NCBI GenBank assembly: GCA_027559495.1
Contig: JAMXSV010000001.1
Span: forward strand, 186,001-250,000
Length of the DNA stretch: 64,000 nt
Reading direction: 5' to 3'
Source: Aurifilum marmelostoma
Taxonomy: Eukaryota; Ascomycota; Sordariomycetes; Diaporthales; Cryphonectriaceae
Part shown: piece by piece, positions 11,645-22,431 of the stretch
How positions within the stretch are numbered: position 1 is the first letter of the stretch
Layout of the letters: every line of letters starts with the position of its first letter
Program-made: the position numbers and the translations under genes
Notes under the pieces: model-generated
Databases searched by the model: none
The model's input: the letters and a program-made list of their open reading frames with translations, nothing else
What the model was told of the DNA's origin: nothing

Positions 11645-11917
11645 TATTACGGTAGCAGCAGGGCGGTTAAGCGAATAGCAAGCAAGCGGGTTTAGAATTC
11701 TATTTACTATAGACTAATAGGCACTATCTTTAGGCAGATATAGGCTAGATAGTTAAGATATAGCTTAAAGAGCTATAATATAGAATAAGCAAATAGGGCT
11801 AGTAAAGTAGAAGTTTTATTTAAGATAGAATTATATATTCTAATTTTAATTCTTAGATTCTCTTTAGGCTAAAAAAGGGAATTTAAGGCAGTAAATAAGC
11901 TATATTTATAATATTAC
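11645..11917 (-). repeat. 3' LTR of Gypsy element 2 (left copy)
   Basis: Aligns with 17262-17540 from TATTACGGTAGCAGCAGGG onward. Compared with the right copy, the differences are mainly C/T and G/A transitions. The best-matching core is around CTATAATATAGAATAAGCAAATAG. It retains GC-rich words that are mutated in the other copy. Confidence 0.78.
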
Positions 11918-12309
11918 TTTTTTCCTTAAGATTAAGCTTTATAAAATTAAGTTCTATTATTAGTTAAAGGTTAAGCTTAAATAAATAATAGTAATAATAA
12001 TTGCAAACTACTTTCTATATATTCTCTAAATAAAAAGCTAGAACTTTCTTTTAAATTATTATAATTAGTTTATTTAATAGTATATTTTAGCTAAAGATCT
12101 TTATATTTATAATAATGTTATTATAAATCTAAAATTTTATTAATTTTTTATTTTTATAAGCTATTAATTTTAATAAAAAAAAGAATTATTCTTCTAAGCT
12201 AGTAATAAATTATTAGTAATAAGCTATAATAAGCTTATATAAAAGATAAAGTATATTTTTATAAATTTAAGCAAATAGAAATAATAAATATATAGATTAA
12301 TAATTTTTT

Positions 12310-12790
12310 TAATGCAAAATAGGCTATAGTTTTTCTAGTTTAGCTTTTTTTATAAAGTATAAAATTTTAATATCTTAAGTATTAAGCTAAACTTTTTAGC
12401 TAATTTAATATTAATAAGCAGATTAGTATTTCTAATTAGCTTAATTTTTATAATATAAGTAAGCAATAAGCAGCTTATTATATAAATATTTAATTATTTT
12501 CTATATTTAAGCTATAAACTTTTTTATATTTCTAATAGCAGATTTATTTTAGAGCAAAATAAGCTTAAATTCTAATTAAAGATAAAGATTATAATTAATA
12601 AAGAATAAAGTAATAATTATTAATTTAAAAATAAAGTTATTAGCTATAAATTTAGCTAATAATAATTAATTTAATTAGTTATTTTATAAATAAAATATAT
12701 ATAAATATAAATATTATTTTAAAAAAGCATTTATTCTTTTAATTTAGCTATTAATTTTAAAGTAATATATAATAAATAGCAAAGCAAATA
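12310..12790 (-). pseudogene. Decayed Gypsy integrase C-terminal part
   Basis: On the minus strand, from about 12770 downwards, one frame reads as a mutated integrase. A Y-H-P-x-T-D-x-Q-T-E-R-like stretch is followed by a NAFLEQYLRLY-like helix. Then come an F-x-N-Y-x-x-x-P-like segment and a Q-K-V-W-L-N-T…I-K-T-like strand characteristic of the C-terminal integrase domain. Stops are TAA/TAG. Identification as Ty3/Gypsy integrase is solid for this stretch; its upstream boundary is unclear. Confidence 0.68.
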
Positions 12791-15700
12791 TTAATAAATA
12801 ATAAATTAAATATTTTTAGAAATTTAATATAAATTATAGTTCTTAATTAAATATAATTATAATAAGCAAATTATAAAGCTTTTATATATTTTTTATAAAT
12901 AAGCAAATACTAGGCAAATTTCTAATAATTAATAGAGATATTTTTCTATAATTAATTAAAAATTAATAGAAAGCTTAAGCAAGCTTAATAAGCTTAATAG
13001 CCCCTTTATAGCTAAGCTTTATATAATAATATTAATAATAATTAGCAGTTTAATAGTAAATATAATTTAATATTTAGAGCTAGTAATATTCTTAATTTAG
13101 AATTTTATAGATTTTTGCTATTTTAAAATAGCTTATAATTAAAAATATATAATAAGCTTTAAGCAATTTAGCTTTTAATTTAAGTAAATTAAATATATAA
13201 AAATAGTTTTTATAATATAGTTAGCTATATTATTTATTATACTTTATAAAGATAAATAATATATATTAAATAGTACTTTTTATTAAAGCTTTTAGAATTA
13301 AGCTAGAAATTAAATCTCTTTTATATTTTAAAGCAAAGAAATAATATAGTTTATTACTTTAGCAAAAGCAAATAAGCAATATAATTATATAAATTTAGAT
13401 TTTAAAATAGATAATCTTTTTAAATTACTTTAAGCTAAAATAAATCTTTAAAGCTATAAGTAAAGCTAATAATTATAATTTTTTTTTTAATTTAGAAAAG
13501 AAATTAATACTTATTAATATTAGCTAAAATTATTATAAATTATTTATATTTATAAATATTAACTTTTTTTAAATTTTCTTAAATTAATTAAATTAATAAG
13601 CTTTATAATAGCTTATAATAGAATTTTCTACTTTCTTAATTTAGTTAAATTAATAAGCTTAATAGCTATTATTAGCTTATAATATTAAAAAATATTAATT
13701 TTTTTAAAGTTCTCTTTTTTTAGTATTATTTAACTTTAGTATAATAAGTATTTATTTCTTTTTTAAAATAAATTCTTTAATTTTTTAATTAATATATTTA
13801 GTTTTATACTTTATTTCTTAAAATAATATATAATCTTAAAATTAAAATAAAATAAGAATTTAGCTTATTAAGCTTATTTTTTATTTAATAGCTTAATTAT
13901 TATTAAATATTTTAAATTTTTATAATTTATAATAATTTTTATTAATAATTATATTTTTTTAAGCTTAAAGTACTATTTTTTAAAATAGTAAATAATTATT
14001 AAAAGCTTTTTATTATAGATTTTATAATTATATTTTATAATTAAATATTTTTTAAAAAAATATATTATTAATTTAAAAATATTATTATTATTATATTATA
14101 ATAATATTTTTATAAATATAAAATTAGAAATATTAATTTTAATAATTATTTTTTTTTAATTAAATAAAATAAAAATAAATATTTATATAAAAGCTTTTTT
14201 TAGCTTTTTAAAAGCATTTTTATAAATTTAATTAAATAGAAATAGTATATTTTTTTATATTAAAGTAAATAAATAGTATAATAATTTTAAAAAGATTTTA
14301 AATAAATCTTTTATAAAAGTTTTTAAATTTAATAAATATTTAAATATTTATTAAATAAATTAATATTTTTTATATTATAATAATTTTAACTTTTTTAAAA
14401 TTTATTTAAATTTTATAAATATTTATAATTAAGCTAAAAAAAGTAATTTTTTTTATAAAAAATTTATATTTCTTTAATTTAATATATAAGCTAGCTTTTT
14501 TTAAAGCTATTAAAAGAAAATAAAAATATTATTTATATTTTAAATAAATATAGTTATAAATTAAAATAATATTTAAATAATTAATATAAAATATATTTAA
14601 ATAATTTTTTAATATATTATTAATAAATTATTAAAATATTATTAAAGCTTTTATAAAGCTAAATAATATAATTAAAATCTTAAATAAGCTAAATTAAATA
14701 TAAAAAGTAATTAAATATTTTTTGCTTTTATAAATATAAATATTATTAAAAGCTAAAATAATATTAATTTTAGAAAAATATTTTATTTTTTTTAAATTAT
14801 TTAATAATTTTTTAATTAAAAATAAAAAGTATTAATTTTTTATAATAATATTATTTAAAATTTAATAATTTATATAAAATTATAAGCTATTATTTAGCTT
14901 TATAATTAATAGAATAAATAAAAGTAATAAATAATAAGCTAAAATATATAAATTTCTTTTTATAAATTCTTTTTAAGCTATTTATAAAATGTAATTAGCT
15001 TATTTTATAATATAATATATAATAAGCTAAAAAGTATAATTTTCTCTTTTTAAAGCTAAATATAATAATTATAAAAGCAATAAAGAAAGAGCTTTTTTAG
15101 CCTTTTTTTAAAAAAAAATATTTATAAAGTTTTATAATTTAATAAGTAAGTAATTAACTAATTTAGTAACAATTTTAATAGCTAAAATATAATTAATATT
15201 TTTTAAAATAATAATAAATAAATAATAATTTTTTCTATAAATATAAGCTATACTTATTTATAGTAAAATAATAGCAATATTATAGTAGTATAAAACTTTA
15301 AATATAAAAGAGAGCTTTAAGAAAAATAAGCAGTTTAAAGAATATTTTAAAAGGCTTTAATTTTTATTAAATAGCTAAAGATATTATAATATTTTTAGCA
15401 ATATTTGCTATTAAAGATAATTATATATAAAGCAAATTAAATAGTAAGATTATATTATTTAAGCTATAATATTTTTAATATTATTAAATAATAAATAAGT
15501 TAGATTATAAATAGCTTTAGCTTTTTTTAATAATAGTTATTAATTTAATAAATAATAAAAATATAATATAATATCTTTTTATTTTTAATAAAATATTTAT
15601 TAAATATTTTAATTTTAAATAATCTTTTTAAAAAAAGTAAGAGAAAAATAGTATTTATAAGCTTAGCTTTTATTAATAAAAGCTTTTTCTTTAATATTAA

Positions 15701-17261
15701 AGTTAATTAAAGTATAAGTTATTAAGATTTTTTAAAAGAATAATTAAATAATATTAAAAAAATTAATATATTTAAATATTAATTTTTCTCTTTTTTAATT
15801 AATAATTTAATAATAATAGTAATAAAAATATAAAATTTATATAAAATAGCCTTATTTTTTTTATTTAATTTTCTTAAATTAGTAAATTTAATAAGGCTAT
15901 TAGCTTAAGCTTAAAAGCAATTTATTTTAAATTTATTTTATTTAATAAATTAATATTTAAAAAAAGTTTATATATATATTTTATAAGAAATTATTAATAA
16001 AGAAAAAATTAAATGTAATTTTTACTAAGCTAATCTAATATTAACTATAAGTAAAAATAGCTAAAATATATATTAAGCTTAAAATAATTAGCTATATAGT
16101 AGCTAATTAAGCTATAGTAGTAATATTTATAGCAATTCTTTTAGTTATTTTTTGCTTTTAAAAGCTAAAATTTATTAAATTATTTTAAAAGCTTAGTAGC
16201 AAAATTATTTTAAAAGAAAAATATTTTTTTAATAGTAAATTTAAAATAGCTAAAAAGTATAAAGCAATAGTAGAAGATAGTATTTTAAGCGCAAAAGACT
16301 TACTATTAATGCTAATAATATTAATTATTTAGGATTTATAGATAATAAATATATTTATTATATTCTTTAGAAGAGTAAAAAGGGTTATATAAAAGTATAT
16401 TTTATAATTTATAAAAAATGCTTTAAAATAATAAAAAAATTAAAGTAATATTTAATATATTTTTTTTTAGAGCTAAATATTAAAATTCTAAATAATATAT
16501 ATTAAAGTTCTAATTATATTATTTTAATTAATATAGCTTATTTTAAGTATTTTATATTTTATTTAAATCTTTAAAATAAAGCATTTTTTAAATATTTTAA
16601 TATAGCTAAATAGTTTATAAATTAGGAAATTTTTTAAATTATTTTAAGTAGGATTAGCTTATATACTTTTTTAATCAAATAGCTAATAATATAGAAATTA
16701 AGTATATAGAGAAGATAAAAAATTAGTTTATATTTATTATTATTTTTATATAAATTTATTATATAAATTTATAAAAATTATTATAAAAGCTATTAAATTT
16801 ATTAGAGATTAAAAAGTTATTTAAAAAAATAAATAAAGTTAAAAAATTAAATATTAGTAAAAGAAGGCAATATTATAATATTATTTATTTAAGATTTAAT
16901 AAAAATTATATAATTAGAGAATTTAAGTAAAAGTAATTATAATTAATTAGGCTAGCTTAAAAGCTTTTCTTTTTGCTAATTTTAGCTATTAAAAAATCCT
17001 TTTAAGCCTCTTTTAATTAGTATTATTAATACTAAATAATAGCATTATACTTTATTATTTTAAAAGAGTCTAAACTTTTAATTAAGATAATTTTATCTTT
17101 TTCTAAGATTATAATATAATAGTTAAGATTTTATAAAGATAAAGAAGCTATTTTAAAGCATATTAAGCTATATAATCTATTAATATCTTAAATATCTTTA
17201 TTACTAGTAATAATATTAAATAGATTATTATTATTGCTATTTAAAGAAAGAAGCTATATAA

Positions 17262-17540
17262 TATTATAATAGTAATAGAAGAATAGTTAAGTAAATAGTA
17301 AGTAAGCAAGATTTTGGATTTTATTTATTATAGACTAATAAGCATTATTCTTAAGCAAATATAAGCTAAATAATTAAAGATATAGCTTAAAAGAGCTATA
17401 ATATAGAATAAGCAAATAGAGCTAGTAGGGTAGAAGATTTTATCTAAGGCAGGATTATATATTTTAATTTTAATTCTTAGGTCCTTTTTAGGCTAGAGAG
17501 GAAATCTGAGGCAGCAGGCAAGCTATATCTATAATGTAAT
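17262..17540 (-). repeat. 5' LTR of Gypsy element 2 (right copy)
   Basis: Partner of 11645-11917. It begins TATTATAATAGTAATAGAA where the left copy has TATTACGGTAGCAGCAGGG, transitions throughout. It ends near ATAATGTA at 17531-17538. Confidence 0.76.
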
Positions 17541-17554
17541 TAAGATTTTAAAGG

Positions 17555-18110
17555 CTTATATCTTTTATAATTTCTGCTAGCTATTTCTTTAATATTAGTA
17601 GAATTAGTAGCTATATAATTATATAATTTAGATAGATTTGCTAATATAATTTTAAAATCTTTTTACTAAATATTTCTTTTAACTTTAGCTTTTAAAAAGA
17701 GTTTTATTCTAAATTACTATAATTAATATTTATAATTATTATTAATAATAAAGATTTATTAATGATTTATATTATTAATAAACTTTCTGCTGAATTTAAA
17801 GATAAGCTATTTTAAAGTCTCTTTCCTTGCCTACTTTTTATAGCTAAAAGCTTTTCTTTACCTTTTATAAATATAATTTATTTAGTATTGCTAATATTTA
17901 AAAATTCTAATTTACTAATATCTAAATCTTTAGTAATATATTATAATAGTAGATAGTACTTTCTATTAAGATCTAGTTTAAGGTAATACTTAATATATTT
18001 TTAGTATATAGCCTTTAAGTTTAGTATTTTTAATATTTTATAAAGTTCTTTTTTAGATTATTTAAATATAGTAATAGTAAGTATATTAAGGCTAGTAAAA
18101 ATCTGAATTT
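17555..18110 (-). pseudogene. Ghost reading frame of unknown origin
   Basis: A minus-strand frame of about 185 codons is interrupted only by TAA and TAG. If these are read as mutated Gln/Trp, it looks like a basic, protein-like sequence (segments such as YYLKLDLNRKYY and SLSLNSAESL are visible). It lies outside element 2. I do not recognise the family; it may be a remnant of a third repeat type. Confidence 0.35.
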
Positions 18111-18255
18111 ACTTTTTTATATTAATAATAGTAGCTATTTTATTAGCTTAGTAATAGTAAATATAATTATAATAGAAATTATAATTTTTATCTTTCTATT
18201 TAGTAAAAAATTATTAAAACAAATCTTTATATTTCTTTTTTTATCTTTTAAGAGA

Positions 18256-18545
18256 AATTGCCTTAAAAATTTTCTATATAAGTCTTTAGCCCTTTATAAA
18301 TATAATAATTTATCTTTTGCCCTTTTGCAATTAATTTTATATTAGTTATATAAAAGTTACTAGTTAATATAAATATAAGCTATCTTAATTAAGGCTTTAT
18401 AATTGCCTTAAAAATTTTCTATATAAGTCTTTAGCCCTTTATAAATATAATAATTTATCTTTTGCCCTTTTGCAATTAATTTTATATTAGTTATATAAAA
18501 GTTACTAGTTAATATAAATATAAGCTATCTTAATTAAGGCTTTAT
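18256..18545 (+). repeat. Exact 145-bp tandem duplication
   Basis: Positions 18256-18400 are repeated base for base at 18401-18545 (unit AATTGCCTTAAAAATTTTCT…AATTAAGGCTTTAT). Both copies share the same RIP-type composition, so the duplication probably arose after the mutations, or is an assembly duplication. Confidence 0.9.
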
Positions 18546-19571
18546 TTTCTTTATTTATTTAATTTATTATATAAGATTTATTAAAAATAGCTTAAAATTT
18601 ATATACTATTTATAGCTTTTAGAGCTTAATCTAGCTATTTAAAGAAATTAAGATAATATTCTTAAAATTAAGCCTCCTTTTTTTAAGTTAGTAGCTATAT
18701 TATATAGTTAATTTATCTATATTCTTTAAAATAATAAAAAAGTAGATTAGAAGATAAATAGTTTATTAGTATCCCTTGCATTATAAGGCGTGCAAAGCAT
18801 AGCTACTATTTAATAAGCAGCTTTAGCTATGCAGTGCATTGCAAATAAATTATAAGAAAATACCTCTTTTTAGTCTAACTATAAATAAGAATAGCTATAG
18901 CTATATAATATATAGCTTTAGCATAAGAAATTTATTACTAATAAATTTATAGTAAATTTACTAAATTAACTATAATAAATTTACTATAGATTTACTAAAA
19001 GTTTATTTATAAATTTAGTAAGCAAATTTATAATATATTCCTCTTAGTATATTAATTGCTGCCTTAGTATATCCTTTATTTGCAATAGATATATTTAAGG
19101 CTAAGTAATAAATTTAAGGCGAATAGTAGGTAAATATTCTATTGCCCTAGTATATATCCTTGCTTGCTAGTGCCTATTTTATCTAAAGAAAGTAAGGAGT
19201 TAATAAAATTAAGGAGAATATAGAAATTAAGGAAATTAATATATTTATAAATAATAAATTAATAATTAGAGGTTTATAAAATTAAAATATATATTAATAA
19301 AACTTAAAATCTTTTTCTAATAATTACTAGTAAAGCAATAAAAGTAGTAGGCTGATAGGTCTAGCGTGGTGCCTCCGGTAAGTATGCGCAGCGTGTAATC
19401 CATCTTAAGTGTTTGCGCCTAGCATTGACCCCTCATGACATCAGCTGCCCACCAACCCTATCCTTCCTTGCCCCTCTATTTCCTTTTCACCCGAGCCTGG
19501 CCAATGTCGTATGCAGACAATTTCTCTGCTCAGATACAACAAGCCTTTGTCCTTAGAGACAAAATCACGAT

Positions 19572-20777
19572 ATGCAGTTGGTGAACGCCAAGCGAATCCC
19601 CCGGATCGAGGATCTCGGCGAGGGCTCTGTGCAGCTGGTCGCCACCGAGCCTGAGGACATGTGGCACGCCAACAACCTGATCGCCGTTGACGATGTAGTT
19701 CGTGCCCACGCCATCCGAAAGGTAGCCAAGGAGTCTGCGACCGGCACATCCTCTACCGAGCGTGTGCATACTGACTTAACCATCACCGTCACCGCCACAT
19801 TCTTCGACCCCTCCGCCTCGGCCCTCCACGTCAGCGGCAAGGTCGCTGCTGCGAACGCCTTCGTCAGCGCCGGCCAGTATCACACCCTCGACCTCGAACT
19901 GAATCGACCCTTCACCCTGTGGAAGAAGCATGGCTGGGACTCTGTCGCTCTACAAACGCTGCGGGATGCCTTGAACCAGGATAGGGATGGGGCTATTGCT
20001 GCAGTCGTTATGGACGAGCACGTAGCCAACATTTGCCTGATCACTGACTTCCAGACCCTGCTCAGGCAGAGGGTTAGTGGCTCTGGCAGCGGCAAAGGAA
20101 ATCCTGGCTCGTCCAGAGAAGACAAGGCCGTCAGGCGGTACTTCGACAGAACACTCTCGACCCTGCTTCGCGCCATCGATTTTTCCCAACCACGCCCACT
20201 CCTCCTCGCCAGTCCCGCCTATGTCGCGACCAATTTCAAACAATACATTGCCGAGGAAGGTGCAAGGCTGGCCGACAAGAAGCTGGCAAGCCTGGCCAAG
20301 AACGCCATAATCGCCCAGTGTTCCAACGGGTCTGTGCACTCGCTGAATGAGGTGCTCAAGAAGCGCGAGGTCTTGGCCCTCATGAAGCAGAGGAAATCAA
20401 CATCCGAGACGAAGTATTTGGATGAGTTGGCGCAAAGAATAAGAAAGGACGATGGTCGGGCATGGTACGGTGTGAAACCTGTAGCAAAGGCCGTGGCCGA
20501 GGGAGCGGTGGGCAGAGGCGGCGGTGTGCTGTTGGTCAACAATGATCTCTTCAGGAGTCAAGATATAGCCACGAGGAAGCAGTACGTGGCTTTGGTTGAT
20601 AAGGTCAAGGAGGACGGGGGTGAGGCCAGAGTGCTCAGCAGCGATCACCAGAGTGGCAAGAGGCTGGAGGGTATGGGCGGTATCGCTGTAATCTTGACCT
20701 ATCCAATCTTCGACCTGGACGATACCGACGACGAGGACGGCGGGGCGATGGACAGCACGGAAAATATGATCATATGA
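19572..20777 (+). CDS. DOM34: Dom34/Pelota ribosome-rescue factor
   Basis: eRF1-like protein that, with Hbs1, recognises stalled ribosomes with an empty or mRNA-filled A site and splits them (no-go and non-stop decay); cytoplasmic. Single exon, 401 aa, close to the usual 385-400. The N-terminal Sm-like domain carries the family's PEDMWHANNLI block (about residues 30-40) and VRAHAIRKV. The central eRF1_2 domain (about 130-260) contains no GGQ, as expected for Dom34 and unlike eRF1. The C-terminal eRF1_3 domain has the GGGVLLVNNDLFRS-type strand and an acidic tail. It starts about 220 bp right of the RIP block and is undamaged. Confidence 0.95.
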   Translation: MQLVNAKRIPRIEDLGEGSVQLVATEPEDMWHANNLIAVDDVVRAHAIRKVAKESATGTSSTERVHTDLTITVTATFFDPSASALHVSGKVAAANAFVSAGQYHTLDLELNRPFTLWKKHGWDSVALQTLRDALNQDRDGAIAAVVMDEHVANICLITDFQTLLRQRVSGSGSGKGNPGSSREDKAVRRYFDRTLSTLLRAIDFSQPRPLLLASPAYVATNFKQYIAEEGARLADKKLASLAKNAIIAQCSNGSVHSLNEVLKKREVLALMKQRKSTSETKYLDELAQRIRKDDGRAWYGVKPVAKAVAEGAVGRGGGVLLVNNDLFRSQDIATRKQYVALVDKVKEDGGEARVLSSDHQSGKRLEGMGGIAVILTYPIFDLDDTDDEDGGAMDSTENMII

Positions 20778-22431
20778 GGTCGCTACGCTGAACAGTGCGG
20801 GCTTTGAAACAGGAGAGGGCTGGTGACCGCTGTATGATGCACACTCTCGACAGAAAGTCGTACCTGAGAGAGCTAGGGGGTATCGCTCGGGTCCAAGCCC
20901 TGTCGGAAGGAAGTCCCGCTTGCCCAGCCCTGCCAGGTATTGCGATGGCACACGAGCCGCACTCCAAGGAAACTCAGTTTTCAAGCAACTAGCCTCGGGA
21001 GCACAGAATCTCGGTATACTCGGCCAGTAGGCATCAGCACTTTGACCAGTTGAACAATTCTATATGTGCATTGCATAGCTGGCCAACGGGCAAGTCAACA
21101 GGCTTGACGCTAACCCGGCAGTGAGATGCATTGTCTGCAAGAGACCTGGATGCATGCGGGATCATGTCCGCAAGCTGTCAGTACCTCCCGAAGTACCAAC
21201 CCATCACAAGGTAGTCTCATCAGAAAGGCAGCAAATTGGCCTTCGCAGCTTCATCCGAGGCGCTTGAAATGCACTCGACAGAGCTCGTCACCCATAGATT
21301 ACACATACTGCTGCTAAGTACGTACATACGATAATTCTGTGATATGTGTATGCTAGGTGTAGTGAGACGCCGTCGCGTCTTTAGAAAGAACTCCTATAAG
21401 AACGATGCATAATTGGATCTGTGCTGCCAATAGATCACCCACCAGCTATAAATATCCATACGCCTGATATATATGACAGCATACTGTGTATGCATTCATA
21501 TAGTAGAGCCCATGTCCCAAAATCCATGGCAGAGTTCTAACGGTAATGATGTTTTTATTTCGCAAGAGACGGGGGCGGGACGATTATTCCTTCCCTACGT
21601 GACTGCTTCTTCGCAGGAAGCCACGACCTGTGCGTAATCCGTGCGAGAAAACCAATCTGGTTAATGTATGTACTACTAGTACATCTTTATGTATCCCATA
21701 CACAACTGAACGCGGCGTCGGTACATCTGCCAGTACATCTGCAGGGTAGGAAATGGATTGGGTTAGACCCGAGTCTGTTCTATCTTGTCACAAGCCGGAG
21801 CCTTCGCATCTGCCAGCCTAACCCGCGTCATCATTCTGACATCAACCCACCCAGATGCGGGACAGAAGCTCCCTCGCTCACAAGAAGACTGGCCCGTGGT
21901 TTAATTGCGGAACGATCCATCAAGAGCAACAAAGCTGACATCTTCACACCATCTCTACCCACTGCCAAGCCGGACAAGTCTCACAACCCTTTTTGCATCC
22001 AAAATCCTACTGAGGGCTCTTTATTTTTAAGCAATATGACGGGAGTTCCTAAGCCAGCAGTACAAGGCTAGTTAATTACCAGCGCAACCTCACGCATCCA
22101 CTCTCCTACCCCTTTCTCTAGAGCAGCTCTTTTGAGAATGTAAATAGGGCCCCGCAGGATCAATCATAGGCCGGGCACTCCTTCCCCTTTGCTCTAGGCG
22201 ACCCATCTGCTCTAATCATCTCGGTCCAGCCCCGTCTGCCTCGTGCGCGTTGCGGGTCCTCATTGCTCGTCGCATGCCTGTCTCCGTCCCTCTCTACCTC
22301 GGTGCTCAAAGCTTGTCCTCCTCGTCCTCGGTATCAAGATCGTCAATACACTTGTTATCCCACAGGAGCAGTGTCGGCTGGGACCCCCGCCTTGGGCTCG
22401 CTGAAGCTGGCGTGAGAAACCACCATGGGAG
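20778..22431. other. Intergenic region and long leader of the WD40 gene
   Basis: About 1.65 kb without a supported gene. The last about 250 bp (22190-22431) are pyrimidine-rich and contain upstream ATGs (for example 22274), consistent with a long 5' leader of the next gene. Other short open frames here look like chance. Confidence 0.45.

Larger units (their letters stand above)
11645..17540 (-). mobile_element. Degenerate Ty3/Gypsy LTR retrotransposon, reverse orientation
   Basis: Two about 275-bp direct repeats (11645-11917 and 17262-17540) bound about 5.3 kb of extremely AT-rich interior. Orientation is inferred from two things. A decayed Gypsy integrase is readable only on the minus strand at about 12310-12790, and a purine-rich tract on the minus strand (AAGGAAAAAAG) abuts the left repeat. 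The left repeat is therefore the 3' LTR and the right one the 5' LTR. The integrase lies next to the 3' LTR, as expected for Gypsy. Upstream domains (reverse transcriptase, gag) should occupy about 13-17 kb, but RIP has erased them beyond what I can read. No target duplication is evident. End positions are plus or minus about 10 bp. Confidence 0.75.
5788..19350. repeat. 13.5-kb AT-rich, RIP-mutated transposon block
   Basis: Composition changes abruptly just after the tRNA and returns to normal at about 19350. Inside, the sequence is almost entirely A/T with TA-rich words, no long open frames, and CpA/TpG dinucleotides nearly gone except in GCA/TGC. This is the expected signature of repeat-induced point mutation (C to T at CpA), known from Pezizomycotina. 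Two LTR pairs can be matched inside, and their differences are mostly C/T and G/A transitions. Ghost reading frames remain in which nearly all in-frame stops are TAA or TAG, as expected from mutated CAA, CAG and TGG codons. (AT)n at about 5985-6009 is simple repeat. No functional gene is visible. Confidence 0.92.

Noticed and set aside
6106..17540. CRISPR-like or other regularly spaced repeats in the AT block
   Set aside because: Repeated short words (TAAGCTTA, AGCTAATA) follow from RIP-reduced sequence complexity; there is no regular spacing, and the organism is a fungus.
18797..18832. 9-bp inverted repeat GCATAGCTA…TAGCTATGC in the AT block
   Set aside because: Short and isolated, without terminal duplications; not enough to call a DNA transposon or MITE.
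21664..22071. Open frame of 135 codons upstream of the WD40 gene
   Set aside because: Pyrimidine-rich leader region; no protein-like pattern.
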